Assembly: GCA_936440205.1 (NCBI GenBank)
Contig: OW387147.1
Coordinates: 23,585,629-23,649,628 of the forward strand
Length of the DNA stretch: 64,000 nucleotides
Source of the DNA: Lepidonotus clava
Lineage: Eukaryota > Annelida > Polychaeta > Phyllodocida > Polynoidae
Direction: 5' to 3'
Part shown: in pieces, positions 31,122-41,112 of the stretch
Position numbering within the stretch: the stretch's first letter is position 1
How the letters are laid out: each line of letters opens with the position of its first letter
Program-made: the position numbers and the translations under genes
The notes under the pieces: model-generated
The model's database searches: none
Seen by the model: the letters and a program-made list of their open reading frames with translations, nothing else
Told to the model about the DNA's origin: nothing

Positions 31122-31187
31122 GTGATTAGTTTGGAGGTTTGGGATTAATAAATATTTATCATATTTATATATGTCCAAACTAATCAC
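31122..31187 (+). repeat. Perfect 14-bp-stem hairpin at the B1 border
   Basis: GTGATTAGTTTGGA (31122-31135) is the exact complement of TCCAAACTAATCAC (31174-31187), with a 38-base AT-rich loop. It lies directly after the recombinase stop codon. B2 retains only the second arm. It may be an RNA 3' structure or serve the template jumps needed to copy the split repeats. Confidence 0.85.
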
Positions 31188-31249
31188 TGTGTTCACTTGT
31201 TATTCCTATTGTTAGCTGATTTATTGATAACGACCTTTATCCGGTAAAT
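31141..31249 (+). repeat. B1 split direct repeat
   Basis: 109 bp starting GGGATTAATAAATATT and ending CCGGTAAAT. It looks identical to B2. It joins A2 directly, with AT of the junction shared. Confidence 0.88.
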
Positions 31250-31422
31250 GTATTATTTTGGGTCCCGACACCTCAAAATTGTTATTTCCGGGACAGGGCG
31301 GTGACGTAACCTCTTCTATTCCCATGGTTACGCGGATCCGTTGACATGGTACTATATAAACTCGGAGCGTAACCGTTATTATTCAGTTGCTCCCGCACCA
31401 CCGACCTGTACACATCGTCAAA
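31248..31422 (+). repeat. A2 split direct repeat
   Basis: Second copy of A1. The short spacer 31423-31449 to B2 is unique. B1-A2-B2 at the 3' end is the signature that lets full-length DNA be restored from a truncated RNA. Confidence 0.88.
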
Positions 31423-31449
31423 TTTTAAATTTTAGCTTATTGTAATAGG

Positions 31450-31558
31450 GGGATTAATAAATATTTATCATATTTATATATGTCCAAACTAATCACTGTG
31501 TTCACTTGTTATTCCTATTGTTAGCTGATTTATTGATAACGACCTTTATCCGGTAAAT
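31450..31558 (+). repeat. B2 split direct repeat, right end of the YR element
   Basis: 109 bp like B1. The right edge is set where identity ends (TAAAT, then ATATTTAATAAA). Beyond it the DNA belongs to the hosting TIR element. Confidence 0.85.
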
Positions 31559-31870
31559 ATATTTAATAAATTTCCCCATAATATTTTACACTGATGTTCA
31601 CATAATACGTTTTTAAAAAACTGAATCATAAGACATGTTCATTTTGCATTAATTATCATATACTACCAAATTAATCAAATTATTTTCAACCAAAAGTGCA
31701 ATGGTGTAGATACGACCTTTGTTTACTGGGTCATAGCATTCTAAAGTTTTGGAAAACTCAAAAAATTCCAAATTTTTTAGATACCTTAGGGGGAAAGGAA
31801 ACGTATTCAAAAATAAAAATGAAATTGATTTTTTTGAGATACGACCTTTTATTACTCAGCCAACGATATA

Positions 31871-32421
31871 AAACATTATTTATGCAGTGACATACTCATA
31901 TTCATAATAACAAGTCTAATTTTATATTATACTATCTGTCTTAACGTTTTTATATTTTAGTGTTATTTTGGTTACATTCTGGTGTAGTGACAATCTCCAA
32001 GTAAAACATGTGTATCATACTAGTTTGAATATGTGTTATTGTCATGTAAAACTGATGTCATAGAAAACTAGGAGTATAATGTGGGAAAACTGTCTTTTTT
32101 CTACACTAGTTTTTGACACATGTAATTTCAGAGAAAAACATGTATTTTATACATGTTTCCCCTGAGTTTTCTCTGAGTTTTCATAGAAAAACCACAAAGA
32201 TAACAATGGGAAGTCGATATCTTTACACAGGAATTTGACAGTGTAAACTCTTCTAATACCGGTATGATATTCATGTGTGCATTGTAAAGAGGGAAGCGTA
32301 TTATAAAAGATTTGAATATTAATAATTTTTATATAGGGATATATAATTGGAAGTCTAGTCTATAAATACCAATGGTTCATATGATTTAAATACAATGGAA
32401 TAGCTGGGCAAACCAACAATT
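31871..32421. other. Non-coding AT-rich DNA
   Basis: No gene is seen. Short palindromic phrases around ACATGT recur (32005-32170), and related ones (ACACGAG, ACTCGTGTC) follow the tRNA-like sequence at 32510-32570. They may belong to the same non-autonomous element. Confidence 0.4.
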
Positions 32422-32490
32422 GTCTCTATAGCTCAGTGGTAGAGCACTGGCTTGGTATGTGAGGGGTCCAGGGTTCGAATCACCACTGTT
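32422..32490 (+). tRNA. tRNA-Thr-like pseudogene or SINE head
   Basis: An A box (TAGCTCAGTGGTAGAGC) and a B box (GGTTCGAATCA) lie at the right distance, and a seven-base loop TTGGTAT would give anticodon GGT (Thr). The D arm pairs well. The anticodon stem has a mismatch, the T stem is mostly unpaired on its 3' side and the acceptor does not close. So it is a decayed tRNA or the promoter part of a tRNA-derived SINE rather than a working tRNA gene. Confidence 0.55.
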
Positions 32491-33454
32491 TTTTTTGCAG
32501 TAGAAATAAGAAAACACGAGTTTTACATGTCAAATCACGTGTCAAAAACTCGTGTCAAAAAAACGTTGGTAACACCAGAAATGAGGTCCACAGAATCCCG
32601 AGTATAACCCGAGTCTAAATCATGTGTATGGCATCCTGGATCCCGAGATACCAACGTGGATAACATGTGCCTGTGTTACTTGGGATATATAATGAAGAGA
32701 GATTCACTTTCCAATACTTCCTTATTATCTGCATGGCTAAGGTAAGCGCAGGTTCCTAAGGAAAATGAACAATACCATTTGATATAGGCTAACTTTCATT
32801 TTCACCAATCGCCAGCAAATCTAAGTCATCAGAATTTCAATAACAAGTTGATTGATTGGTAAGAAATCCATACAAATCCCAACAGTTATTCAAATTCACC
32901 TGAAATCACCTGAACATAGTTTGAAAAAATCAGGCATTTAGGGTAGGTAGGATTTTTTTGGGTACTATATTTACTTTCCGAGTGGACACAGGCAGTGTTG
33001 GAAAATACTCTGAATATCCTTTGAAACCAATTTCTAACATCTAAAATACATGCCCTGGGCATCTATATGCTACTTCATGATGTTCGAAGCTTTTTGGTCA
33101 GTTCTTTTGCCAAGCTGCAAACTTACATCCCTGCAATACTTTGGAATCTGTGGAACACCCCAGCAGTGTCACTGTGACGATGCAAGTTGTTTATTGGGTT
33201 CGATTCCCGGTTGGTGTCTGGGTTCACTAAGGGATGAAGTAAGCAAAAATGATTGCTAGGTTTTGATCCCGTACAGTTTGCCCGCCCTGTCACCCTCATC
33301 TCATATACAATCACCAAAGACTGACCAAGTCAAAACGGGAAGTATAACGGGTTATGCGAGTATAATGTCGCGGAGTAACCAAGGAACAGTTGCCAGGAGA
33401 CTCGCCGTACTACGCGACGTCACGCGAAGCGGATGTGACGTCATTCGAACGGCC
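32491..33454. other. Non-coding DNA with a second B-box-like sequence
   Basis: No gene is seen. GGGTTCGATTCCCGGT at about 33197-33212 is a good Pol III B box, but I find no clear A box in front, so it may be the remnant of another SINE. The right edge of a possible outer TIR element lies at about 32696. Confidence 0.35.
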
Positions 33455-33769
33455 CAGGGCTTGACAAATCAATTTGAAACCAGGTTGCCCACTGGGCAAC
33501 TAGAGTCCTGAAAATGGTTGCCCAGCTACAAAATGTGGTTGCCCAGTTATGTTTGATGAGAGGTAAAATTAGGTATCACAGAGAGTGGCCTTTTCTGAAT
33601 TGGTTGCATCCATGGATTTAGGGGTAAAAGGTTCTATGCTCTGAATTTTCAAAACTAAATTTTGGGCTTTGATTGGTTGCCCACTGGGCAACTAAGGCAC
33701 TCATTTCAGTGGTCCAGTACTACATTTTGGTGGTCCTGGGCCACTGGACACCCGATTTGTCAAGCCCTG
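33455..33769. mobile_element. hAT-like MITE, 315 bp
   Basis: The ends are inverted: CAGGGCTTGACAAATC at the left and GATTTGTCAAGCCCTG at the right, a 16-bp perfect TIR. The CAGGG start and length fit hAT-derived non-autonomous elements. Flanks AACGGCC and AACGCCC may be a diverged 8-bp duplication. Inside, GGTTGCCCACTGGGCAACTA occurs twice and GGTTGCCCAG twice more. It codes for nothing. Confidence 0.8.
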
Positions 33770-36019
33770 AACGCCCTGCCCGCACGGCGTCGACGAGGAG
33801 GAGGACTCAAGCAAAATAAAGTCAGAACAAGTCATAATGTCTGTCCTGGAGCAGAGCTTCCATGAGAGGCGAAATAGTCTTAGGAATTTGTCATTAAGTA
33901 TGAATAGAACTATGTGAAAACAACTGTCAAATGTTGACCACTACAAAAGCATACACCCCCTCCATAGCGAGGGGTTAAAGTTCAAGTTCAAAGTCTATGC
34001 CACTGTTGCCGGGCACCTCAAAGTCTATCTCCAACCTTAAGTACACGTGCACTTGCTCTGTTGCTGGGCGCTGGTAATCTCTGCACCAGCACTTCCTCTG
34101 TCACCTCATTAGTACATGCGCACTAACTTGAAGCTCCCTAATTAATATTCAAAATCTACACCACTGTTACCGACCACCGCCCTTTCCCCATCTACCAATG
34201 TTGTAAAGTACACATACACTTACTTCTATCTTTCATATTTAGGTCATTAGACAACGTCACTGTTGCCAGGCGCCGGCCTCTAAATAAAAGTAAATCCTTC
34301 CCATAGGATCCAGTGTTAAAAGCCTTCATGTTCTTCCTAGAATAACTCACCTAAAAATCATCAAATCTATTAAATATTATATCTATGGGATGTAGTATAA
34401 GCTCGTAAACCGCCTTGGTTCAAGTTCAATGTATATGTCACTGTTGCCGGGCGCCTCAAAGTCCCAAAGACTATCTCTTACCTTTAGTACACATGCACTT
34501 AAGCTGTTGCCGGGCGCTGGGTGCCGGTATTTTTCAATTTGCACCGGCGGTTTTTGAAAGCATCACGACTTGTCAAAAAATGGGATTTCTCATCATTTTC
34601 AAACTTCAAAATGTGACTTTTATATGATGTATTTTGGAAAAAATGGAATGGACTATTCGTCCCCAGATCTGGAACTGTCACCAGGATGTATCCAATTCTT
34701 TGTAACAGTTCATTTGTCTGAGAAAAAGGGCGGACAGGAGGATATTATGTCACAAATAACACATTTTTTCTCATTATTCCAAAATGCGAAATATCATTTC
34801 GCCTCTAAATAAGTCCTAACTTGTTTTCGCCTATGAAAATGACCCTGGCTGTCGGTACGGCATAAAACATCTAGCACTCACTCTCACTCAAAAAGACAGA
34901 ATTGTCAAATCCTGTTCTCGCCATGATATGACCTTAGATTAAACCGCAATAACCATTTACCAACCAACCGACCTCCCCATCCTTTCCGCACTTGACCCTC
35001 TTCTATCCCTCCCGGCCCTCTCCTACTCCCACTGATCCTCCCCTACCCTGGCTGCCAGCCCTCTCCTACCTCTACTGATCCTCTCCTATCCCCTCCTGGC
35101 CTTGTGGGTCCCCTCCCGATCCTGTACGTAGGTCCCCTTTTGGTAATTCCTTTCCCTTCCTGGCCCTGCGCCTCCTCTCCCAGCCCTGCGCCTTCTTGAA
35201 GTTCTTCTGTGCTGTACCCCCCCCCCCCGCCCACACCTTCATACACTCCCACTCCCAGGGGCATGAACCCTCTAGATGGCACCAGGGTTCCTGATTATCT
35301 AACTATAAGAATAGACAGTTTTAGGGAAGAATGCATGCAAATTGAAAATATTAGAATAGAACTCTATGCTCTAAGTTTAAAGTCACCAAGGTAGGCCTAG
35401 ACCTCAGAATGCCTCAGATGTATGATTGAGAGGTTATCTTCTCAAAATGTCAAATTTAATGCATATCTATTATAGGCTAGCCATTAAAGTGGAATGATAC
35501 TAATAGCCAGGTTCGACTCTCTACTCCTTACGTCGTAGGCTACGTAGTTTAATTGCCGTGAAAGAAGGGTCCTTAGAGCTAAGTTGAACCACTAAACCTG
35601 GGGCGGATCCCCACTTGCCATACCCTATAGGTTGCCAGTTTTCGTGCAATGCTAGTTTTCGCGCATTTTACGCATTTTTATGAACGCATTTCTCAGATTC
35701 ATGTCTTATATATCTAAATGTATTCCTTTGTTCACGAGGGCATCACAATGGATTAAATGTGAAATTTTCGTGATGATTTATTAAGAATTATGCATTTTAG
35801 AAGCGAAAATAGGTTTTAGAGTTCACTGTTATTGGGTGAAGTGCCATGGGCCTTGTAAATTGATATTTTCTTGATTAAAAAGCATGAAATCAATTTTTTA
35901 GATAAGGGGAGAACCCAAATATACCAAAATTTCTGGATATTAGTTTGAAGTAATATGACGTTATTTACACATTTGATACTAAGATTTAAATGTACAATTA
36001 TGAAAATAGACCCCTGCGT
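33770..36019. other. Non-coding DNA with diverged repeats and a pyrimidine-rich tract
   Basis: CACTGTTGCCGGGC(A/G)CCTC phrases recur at about 33999, 34166 (diverged) and 34439, with TAGTACA(C)ATGC in between, so a short unit has been duplicated and has decayed. 34966-35230 is C/T-rich with repeated CCCTCTCCTAC. No ORF here has domain-like content. Confidence 0.5.
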
Positions 36020-36375
36020 CAAATGTGACCACAGGCCATTTTCATATATTTTTATATGAAAGTGCGGGGAAAATAAAATTAATGGCGTTGCCGTACACTT
36101 AATGTGTATGGCCCTATGAGGTCCTCAATGGGAACCCGGTTTTTATGACCTTTTATGAATACTTTGCATGTTACAGTCGAAAATAAGGCAGTTTTGGAGT
36201 ATTTTTAGGCACCAAACCAGTTCTTTATCTACTGAATGTCTTGTACAAATTTTCTAAAATTATGAAATCAATAAAAACCATGTTAATATATTTTTTTAAA
36301 TACGTTGCCGTACACTTATTTTTAATTTTTTTTTTTTTTCAACGTTGTCTTCATTTTATATGGGCATATTCTGTG

Positions 36376-37160
36376 GTGTAAAAATCGTGAAGCCGTACAG
36401 ATATATATTGGCAATGTCCAGAACATAAGAAAAAAGGAAATAGATAAAACATTAAATATATTACAAAAATCACTCATACATTGAATTTATATATCGAAAT
36501 AATGACAGGAATTACTTGAAAAACGACTTGAGGAGGGGGTAAAAGCTAAGTGAAAGCAGGTTTGGTGTAGAAATCGTGAAGCCGTACAGAGATGCTTTAA
36601 AATAGCATAAAATCAGCGAAAGTGGGAAATAGTGAAAAATATTGAACGCACATAAATAAAACCAAGCAGGGCTTACAATACTTACTATTAATACCCAAAG
36701 ATCCTATTTATGCGCTCAGAATGGCCAAATATAGGCCCCGTGAAGCCGTACTGAGACAGCGGTAATAGTGAAGCCGTACAGAGAAAAAAACCTTGGTGGG
36801 AAAACCGGGCCCGCACGTGGCGCCATCTGCAGTTAAACGGAAGCGGATACCCGGAAGTGACAGAGGGCGTCCCGAATGCAGCAGACAGCAGACGATCGGC
36901 AACACGTAAGCATGTTTTCTTATTATTTTGCAAGTTTTTCTAAAAATCTAGGCCCCAATGGTGTACATAAGCCATTGGATGGAGTGAAATGAAGTAATGT
37001 GCACCGCCGTACAGCAAAAGTTTAGCGAAAATACGGCATATGTCCATTTATGGAGTGATTTTGCACCGGCCAAGTTGGTTTGTTTACATCTAGTTTGATA
37101 GGCCACAGTGTGTGAGTTTCCTTAAAAGTACACTGTGTCCTGTCTCTGTACGGCTTCACG
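36376..37160. repeat. Left outer cluster of GTGAAGCCGTACAGAGA words
   Basis: GTGAAGCCGTACAG words occur at about 36388, 36577 and 36769, a GTGAAGCCGTACTGAG variant at 36740, and the inverse TCTCTGTACGGCTTCACG at 37143. The same phrase with one change (GTGAAGCAGTACAGAGA) marks the right outer flank at 45.9-47.5 kb. The interval otherwise lacks a gene. Confidence 0.8.
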
Positions 37161-38298
37161 CTTTTACATGCGGCTTCACGCGGCTTCACGCTTGTGAGTC
37201 CAACAGGGAAATCAGTATAACTTGAACTGTTCTTATGCTATTTAACCCAGGTCTCTGCCACACTCACTGTCAGTCATTTCACTATGTTTAACTGTCAGGC
37301 ATATATTGCCAGAATGCAGCTATACATGTTTTCTATTAGTTTTATGGTGTTACTTGAGAATTTGTGTATCTGAAATTTTGTTTAAAGTAGGCTGGTTATT
37401 GCTTTAAAACTGTGAAACTCAGGTAAAATGCTGAATTTGTGCTATTTACAACCTGGAGCACTGTGAACTGTGGTAAAAAATATTAATTTCGATGGAAAAA
37501 CATGTTTTTACCCCCCTTTTAAGTGTACGGCATTGCATTTATGTTGACAGGGACGACACCTGTAATCATCATTATCTAGGCCTTATTTCTATTTTAAATG
37601 CACGCATTACCTTGTGAGAAGCCCATAGATGCCACATATTTATTATGTAGTGTTCTATGTCATCAATTTGTCAAGCAGGTAATATATATTGTATGAAAAC
37701 ACATGGTAACCCCTCCCCCACCCACCCACCTTTTTTTTTAAGTGTACGGCAATGCATTTAATATAAAAGTTGAAAAGTGTACGGCAATGTATATTAAATT
37801 GATTGGGTTCACAAGCGACCATACTGGTACTCATCATGTTGGTCTCATCAATGCTTACTTTACTAATCGCAATTTATTCATAGTGGCTGGAACTAGTTGA
37901 ATAAAGTTTTTATTTTTTCAGTATACTGTCGTCCAGCTTTGTATGTCCTATGTAAGACAAGACAACACAGAGTAAGAATCCGAACAGAATGCCAGAATCA
38001 ATGTAATGTAACACAAGTAATAATTTTTATTTCATGTGAAAGCAATATAACAACCAAGGCGTCGGCAAAGTAGTTAAACATATGCAAAATAAATGTGTAA
38101 GTGCATAGGCGTACACATTTTCCTTAACACCACATGGTAAATATATATTTGGTCACCATACAGTTTTTCCTTTTTTTAAAAATATCTTTACTTATCTAGA
38201 AATTCCGGAGCCTCGTAGATCAATTAACTAAATCAACAAGCATATATATTTCATTGCAGTACACATTTCCCCACACATCAAAAGATGATATATGCTAT

Positions 38299-38740
38299 GC
38301 CGTACAGGTTTCCCAGGCCACGACATATCTATTTCATAAATGTGTTGCCGCACACATTTCCCAAAGTATATGCGATGCCGTATAGGTTTCCCAGGCCACG
38401 ACATATCTATTTCATAAATACATTGCCGTACACATTTCCCAAAGTATATGCGATGCCGTACAGGTTCCCCAGGCCACGACATATCTATTTCATAAATGCA
38501 TTGCCGTACACATTTCCCAAAGTATATGCGATGCTGTACAGGTTTTCTATGGCGTGACATATCTTTTTCATAAATGCATTGCCGTACACATTTCCCCCAA
38601 AGTATATGCGATGCCGTACAGCTTTTCTATGGCGCGACATATCTTTTTCATAAATGCATTGCCGTACACATTTCCCCACATCAATAGATGATATATGCGA
38701 TGCCGTACAGGTTTTCAATACATATTTCATATACTGATAA
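38299..38740. repeat. 78-bp tandem array, about 5.5 units
   Basis: Units start at GCCG/GCTG 38299, 38377, 38455, 38533, 38613 and 38702, so the period is 78, 78, 78, 80 and 89. Each holds two GTACA words (GATGCCGTACAGG and ATTGCCGTACACATT) and the ACATATCT-TTTCATAAAT phrase. It ends just in front of the transposase start codon, so it may be its promoter region. The ORFs on both strands are repeat artefacts. Confidence 0.85.
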
Positions 38741-39572
38741 TTGGTCTTCTACAGCATTCATCATGGACGAGCTCGAGCAAGATCACACTCAAGAAGAAAA
38801 AAAAGAACGGAACCGGCAATATCAGGTTAACTACAGGGCCAATCCTGATGTGCGGGCAGCTGCTGTTGTGCGTGCTAAGGTAACAGTTGAATCCATTAAC
38901 ATTGCTTGACTTAATCACATGCACAAAAAAATTGTGCAATTTTTATACTAAAGAAGCTGTACATTTTTGTAGTATATTTATGAAGTGCTAAACATCTTCT
39001 AAATATGTCACTGCACAGCTCATACTTTCAAACTGCAGTGCAGTTATACTTGTCTTGAACCTTACAGCAACATCGAGATGCCAACAAGGGCAAGAAAAAA
39101 AAAGTGCCTAAGGAACAGAAAGAGGAGCGGCTGTGAAGGAGGAGGGAATCCCTGGAGCGGACTAGGCAACGATGGCGTAAGTAACCAGGAACAGCTCAAT
39201 GCCATAACATTTTTATATTGTGTTAGATTAACATTAGATTAATATTTTATTATATCAATGAAATGTATACCGTAATGCATTTTGCACCACTTGACAAATT
39301 AATATCTTATAATCTGACCATCTTATCTTTTCATTAATTTTTCAAGGGGAACAAGGCCTGAACGCCCAGGGGAAGCCTTACAAGCGGAAGCCCGCTGACG
39401 TCCCTCCTCCTAATGATGTCCCCGCACCTGCCACAGCTGAGGCTCCGCGGGCATCAGGCAGGATTGCCGGGGAAGTTGCGGCCCCGATTGCGATCGCGCC
39501 AAGGGTTCGACGGCAAGCAGCCAGAGAGCCTGAAAAGTAAGTTTGGGTATACATGTTAATTGTACATCTTAA

Positions 39573-40204
39573 CCCTTACACTGCCAGAGGCCTCATATGG
39601 GCCCCTATAGTAAAATCCCATAGGAACACCATTGAAAGAATGCAAATTATGCTTTCAGAACCTGAAAGAATTTTTCAGATATTTCAATTAGAACCAGAGA
39701 TACAGGTATTTGAACATCAGACTATCAAGTCACCCAAAAATGTTAGAATTGCGATTCGAGAAACCATAAACAATGTATTTACATTAGAATTTGCCGTACT
39801 AATTAAAAATCATGAAAAATGGGTGATTTTATGTAAATGACATGATTTTTAATTTGCTCTAACTTTTCTTTCATTTATGATAATCACAAACTGTCTTTTG
39901 CACAAAAAAGATAATGTTTTCATGTTACTTTTATAAAGAGTGCCATAGTTATTTTTTGAATTATTGGTTACCATGGTAACCTGCAAATTATGATAGTACG
40001 AACAATTACTCCACACAAGAAATTTGCCTTATTGGCACAGTGCCAACATTTGGAACGTTTATATCAAAATTATTGAAAAAAGCTTTTCATCTGAAGAATC
40101 TAAACTAAATTTGAGTTTTAGGGAATTTATGCACTAATTTTTGTATTTTGGGCAATATTTCAGTAAATATCAGTTACATTGTGATATATCTGGCAGTGAA
40201 AGGG
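39573..40204. mobile_element. piggyBac-like MITE in intron 3 of the transposase gene
   Basis: TTAA-CCCTTACACTGCCAGA at the left and TCTGGCAGTGAAAGGG-TTAA at the right form an inverted repeat with one or two mismatches, flanked by TTAA on both sides (39569 and 40205). TTAA target sites and CCC ends are hallmarks of piggyBac. The element is 632 bp long without a transposase. The 95-residue ORF inside is not supported. Confidence 0.85.
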
Positions 40205-40259
40205 TTAAGATATATATATTATATATGTGTGTGTGTGCAGTCACTACTAGCTAAATCCG

Positions 40260-41112
40260 GTAAATTCAATGCTGTACACATTAAATTGCGCAGTAATTAC
40301 GATGCCGTACACTTTGTCTGTAGTTGCCTAAATGCATTGCCGTACACATTGAATCGTTTTAAGGTACACAGCCTATGTTGAATCTCAGTGTCATAGAATG
40401 AGCAGAAGACATCTGAGAAAGAGTTAATCAGTTTACAATGATATAATATAGTTGAAAAACTCTACTTCTTGAAACATTTACAAGATGAGCAAATTTACCT
40501 TCCAATATTTTCCAGGTTGGTGGTGGCTCTTCCAAGCTTTAGCCGTCAACCCAAGGCGCGGTCGCTCAAGCGGGAGCTTGAATCAACAAAAGCGACACTG
40601 GAGAAGACCCAAGCGACACTGGAGAAGACCCGCGCTACCCTGGCTGAAGGGACAAGGAGGTAGATAACCTCAAGAGGCAGCTGGCGGAAGCGCTGGGACG
40701 CCGTGGCGTTCGGGACCAGGAGGTACCAGCCACGCCTCCTGCGCACGCAGCTGCCGAGCCTGATGTGCCGGCGGCCCAGGTACAGTAGTTTGGCAGTAGA
40801 AAAATCACGTTGTAATGTGATATGGGTATACATGTCATATGCAATTGTAATCAGTTAAACTTGGTAAATGCATTGCTTAAAATTGTTATATGGTATGCGC
40901 GGTAAATGCGATGCCGTACACTTTATCCCTAGTTAGAAGCTGAACTCGGTAAATGCATTGCCGTACACATTGAATCGTATTAAGGTATGCGCGGTAAATG
41001 CGATGCCGTACACTTTGTCCCTAGTTAGAAGCTGAACTCGGTAAATGCATTGCCGTACACATTGAATCGTATTAAGGTATGCGCGGTAAATGCGATGTCG
41101 TACACTTTGTCC
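40260..41112. repeat. GCCGTACAC words in introns 3 and 4 of the transposase gene
   Basis: In intron 3 (40268-40350) and intron 4 (40880-41110) the phrase GGTAAATGCATTGCCGTACACATTGAATCG alternates with GGTAAATGCGATGCCGTACACTTTGTC. Intron 4 has about two and a half units of roughly 90 bp. Exons carry almost none of these words (one at about 41230). Confidence 0.75.

Larger units (their letters stand above)
26678..31558 (+). mobile_element. Tyrosine-recombinase retrotransposon, PAT/Ngaro type
   Basis: The element has the split direct repeat layout A1 - genes - B1 - A2 - B2. A1 is 26678-26852, B1 31141-31249, A2 31248-31422 and B2 31450-31558. A1 and A2 differ by one base and B1 and B2 look identical, so it is young. 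Genes in order: gag-like, RT plus RNase H, and tyrosine recombinase. Elements of this order integrate through a circular intermediate with the recombinase and make no target duplication. DIRS1 itself has inverted ends, so the direct layout points to PAT or Ngaro. It looks almost whole, with about two breaks. Confidence 0.9.
26113..31870. mobile_element. TIR DNA element that hosts the YR retrotransposon
   Basis: A 34-bp terminal inverted repeat with one mismatch brackets this interval: 26113-26146 begins TATATCGTTGGCTGAG and 31837-31870 ends CTCAGCCAACGATATA. Internal copies of the subterminal phrase GATACGACCTTT occur at about 26345, 26587 (diverged) and 31709. Outside the retrotransposon only about 0.9 kb remains and holds no transposase, so this is a non-autonomous or gutted element. 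A related end, inverted, lies at about 45640-45800. The superfamily is unclear; the ends start at TATA, possibly the target duplication. Confidence 0.75.

Noticed and set aside
32422-32490. Functional tRNA-Thr gene
   Set aside because: The T stem and acceptor stem do not pair, so only a pseudogene or SINE head is supported.
38228-38730. ORFs on both strands with repeated phrases
   Set aside because: They are translations of the 78-bp tandem array, whose period is a multiple of three.
39553-39840. 95-residue ORF
   Set aside because: It lies inside the piggyBac-like MITE and has no homologous features.
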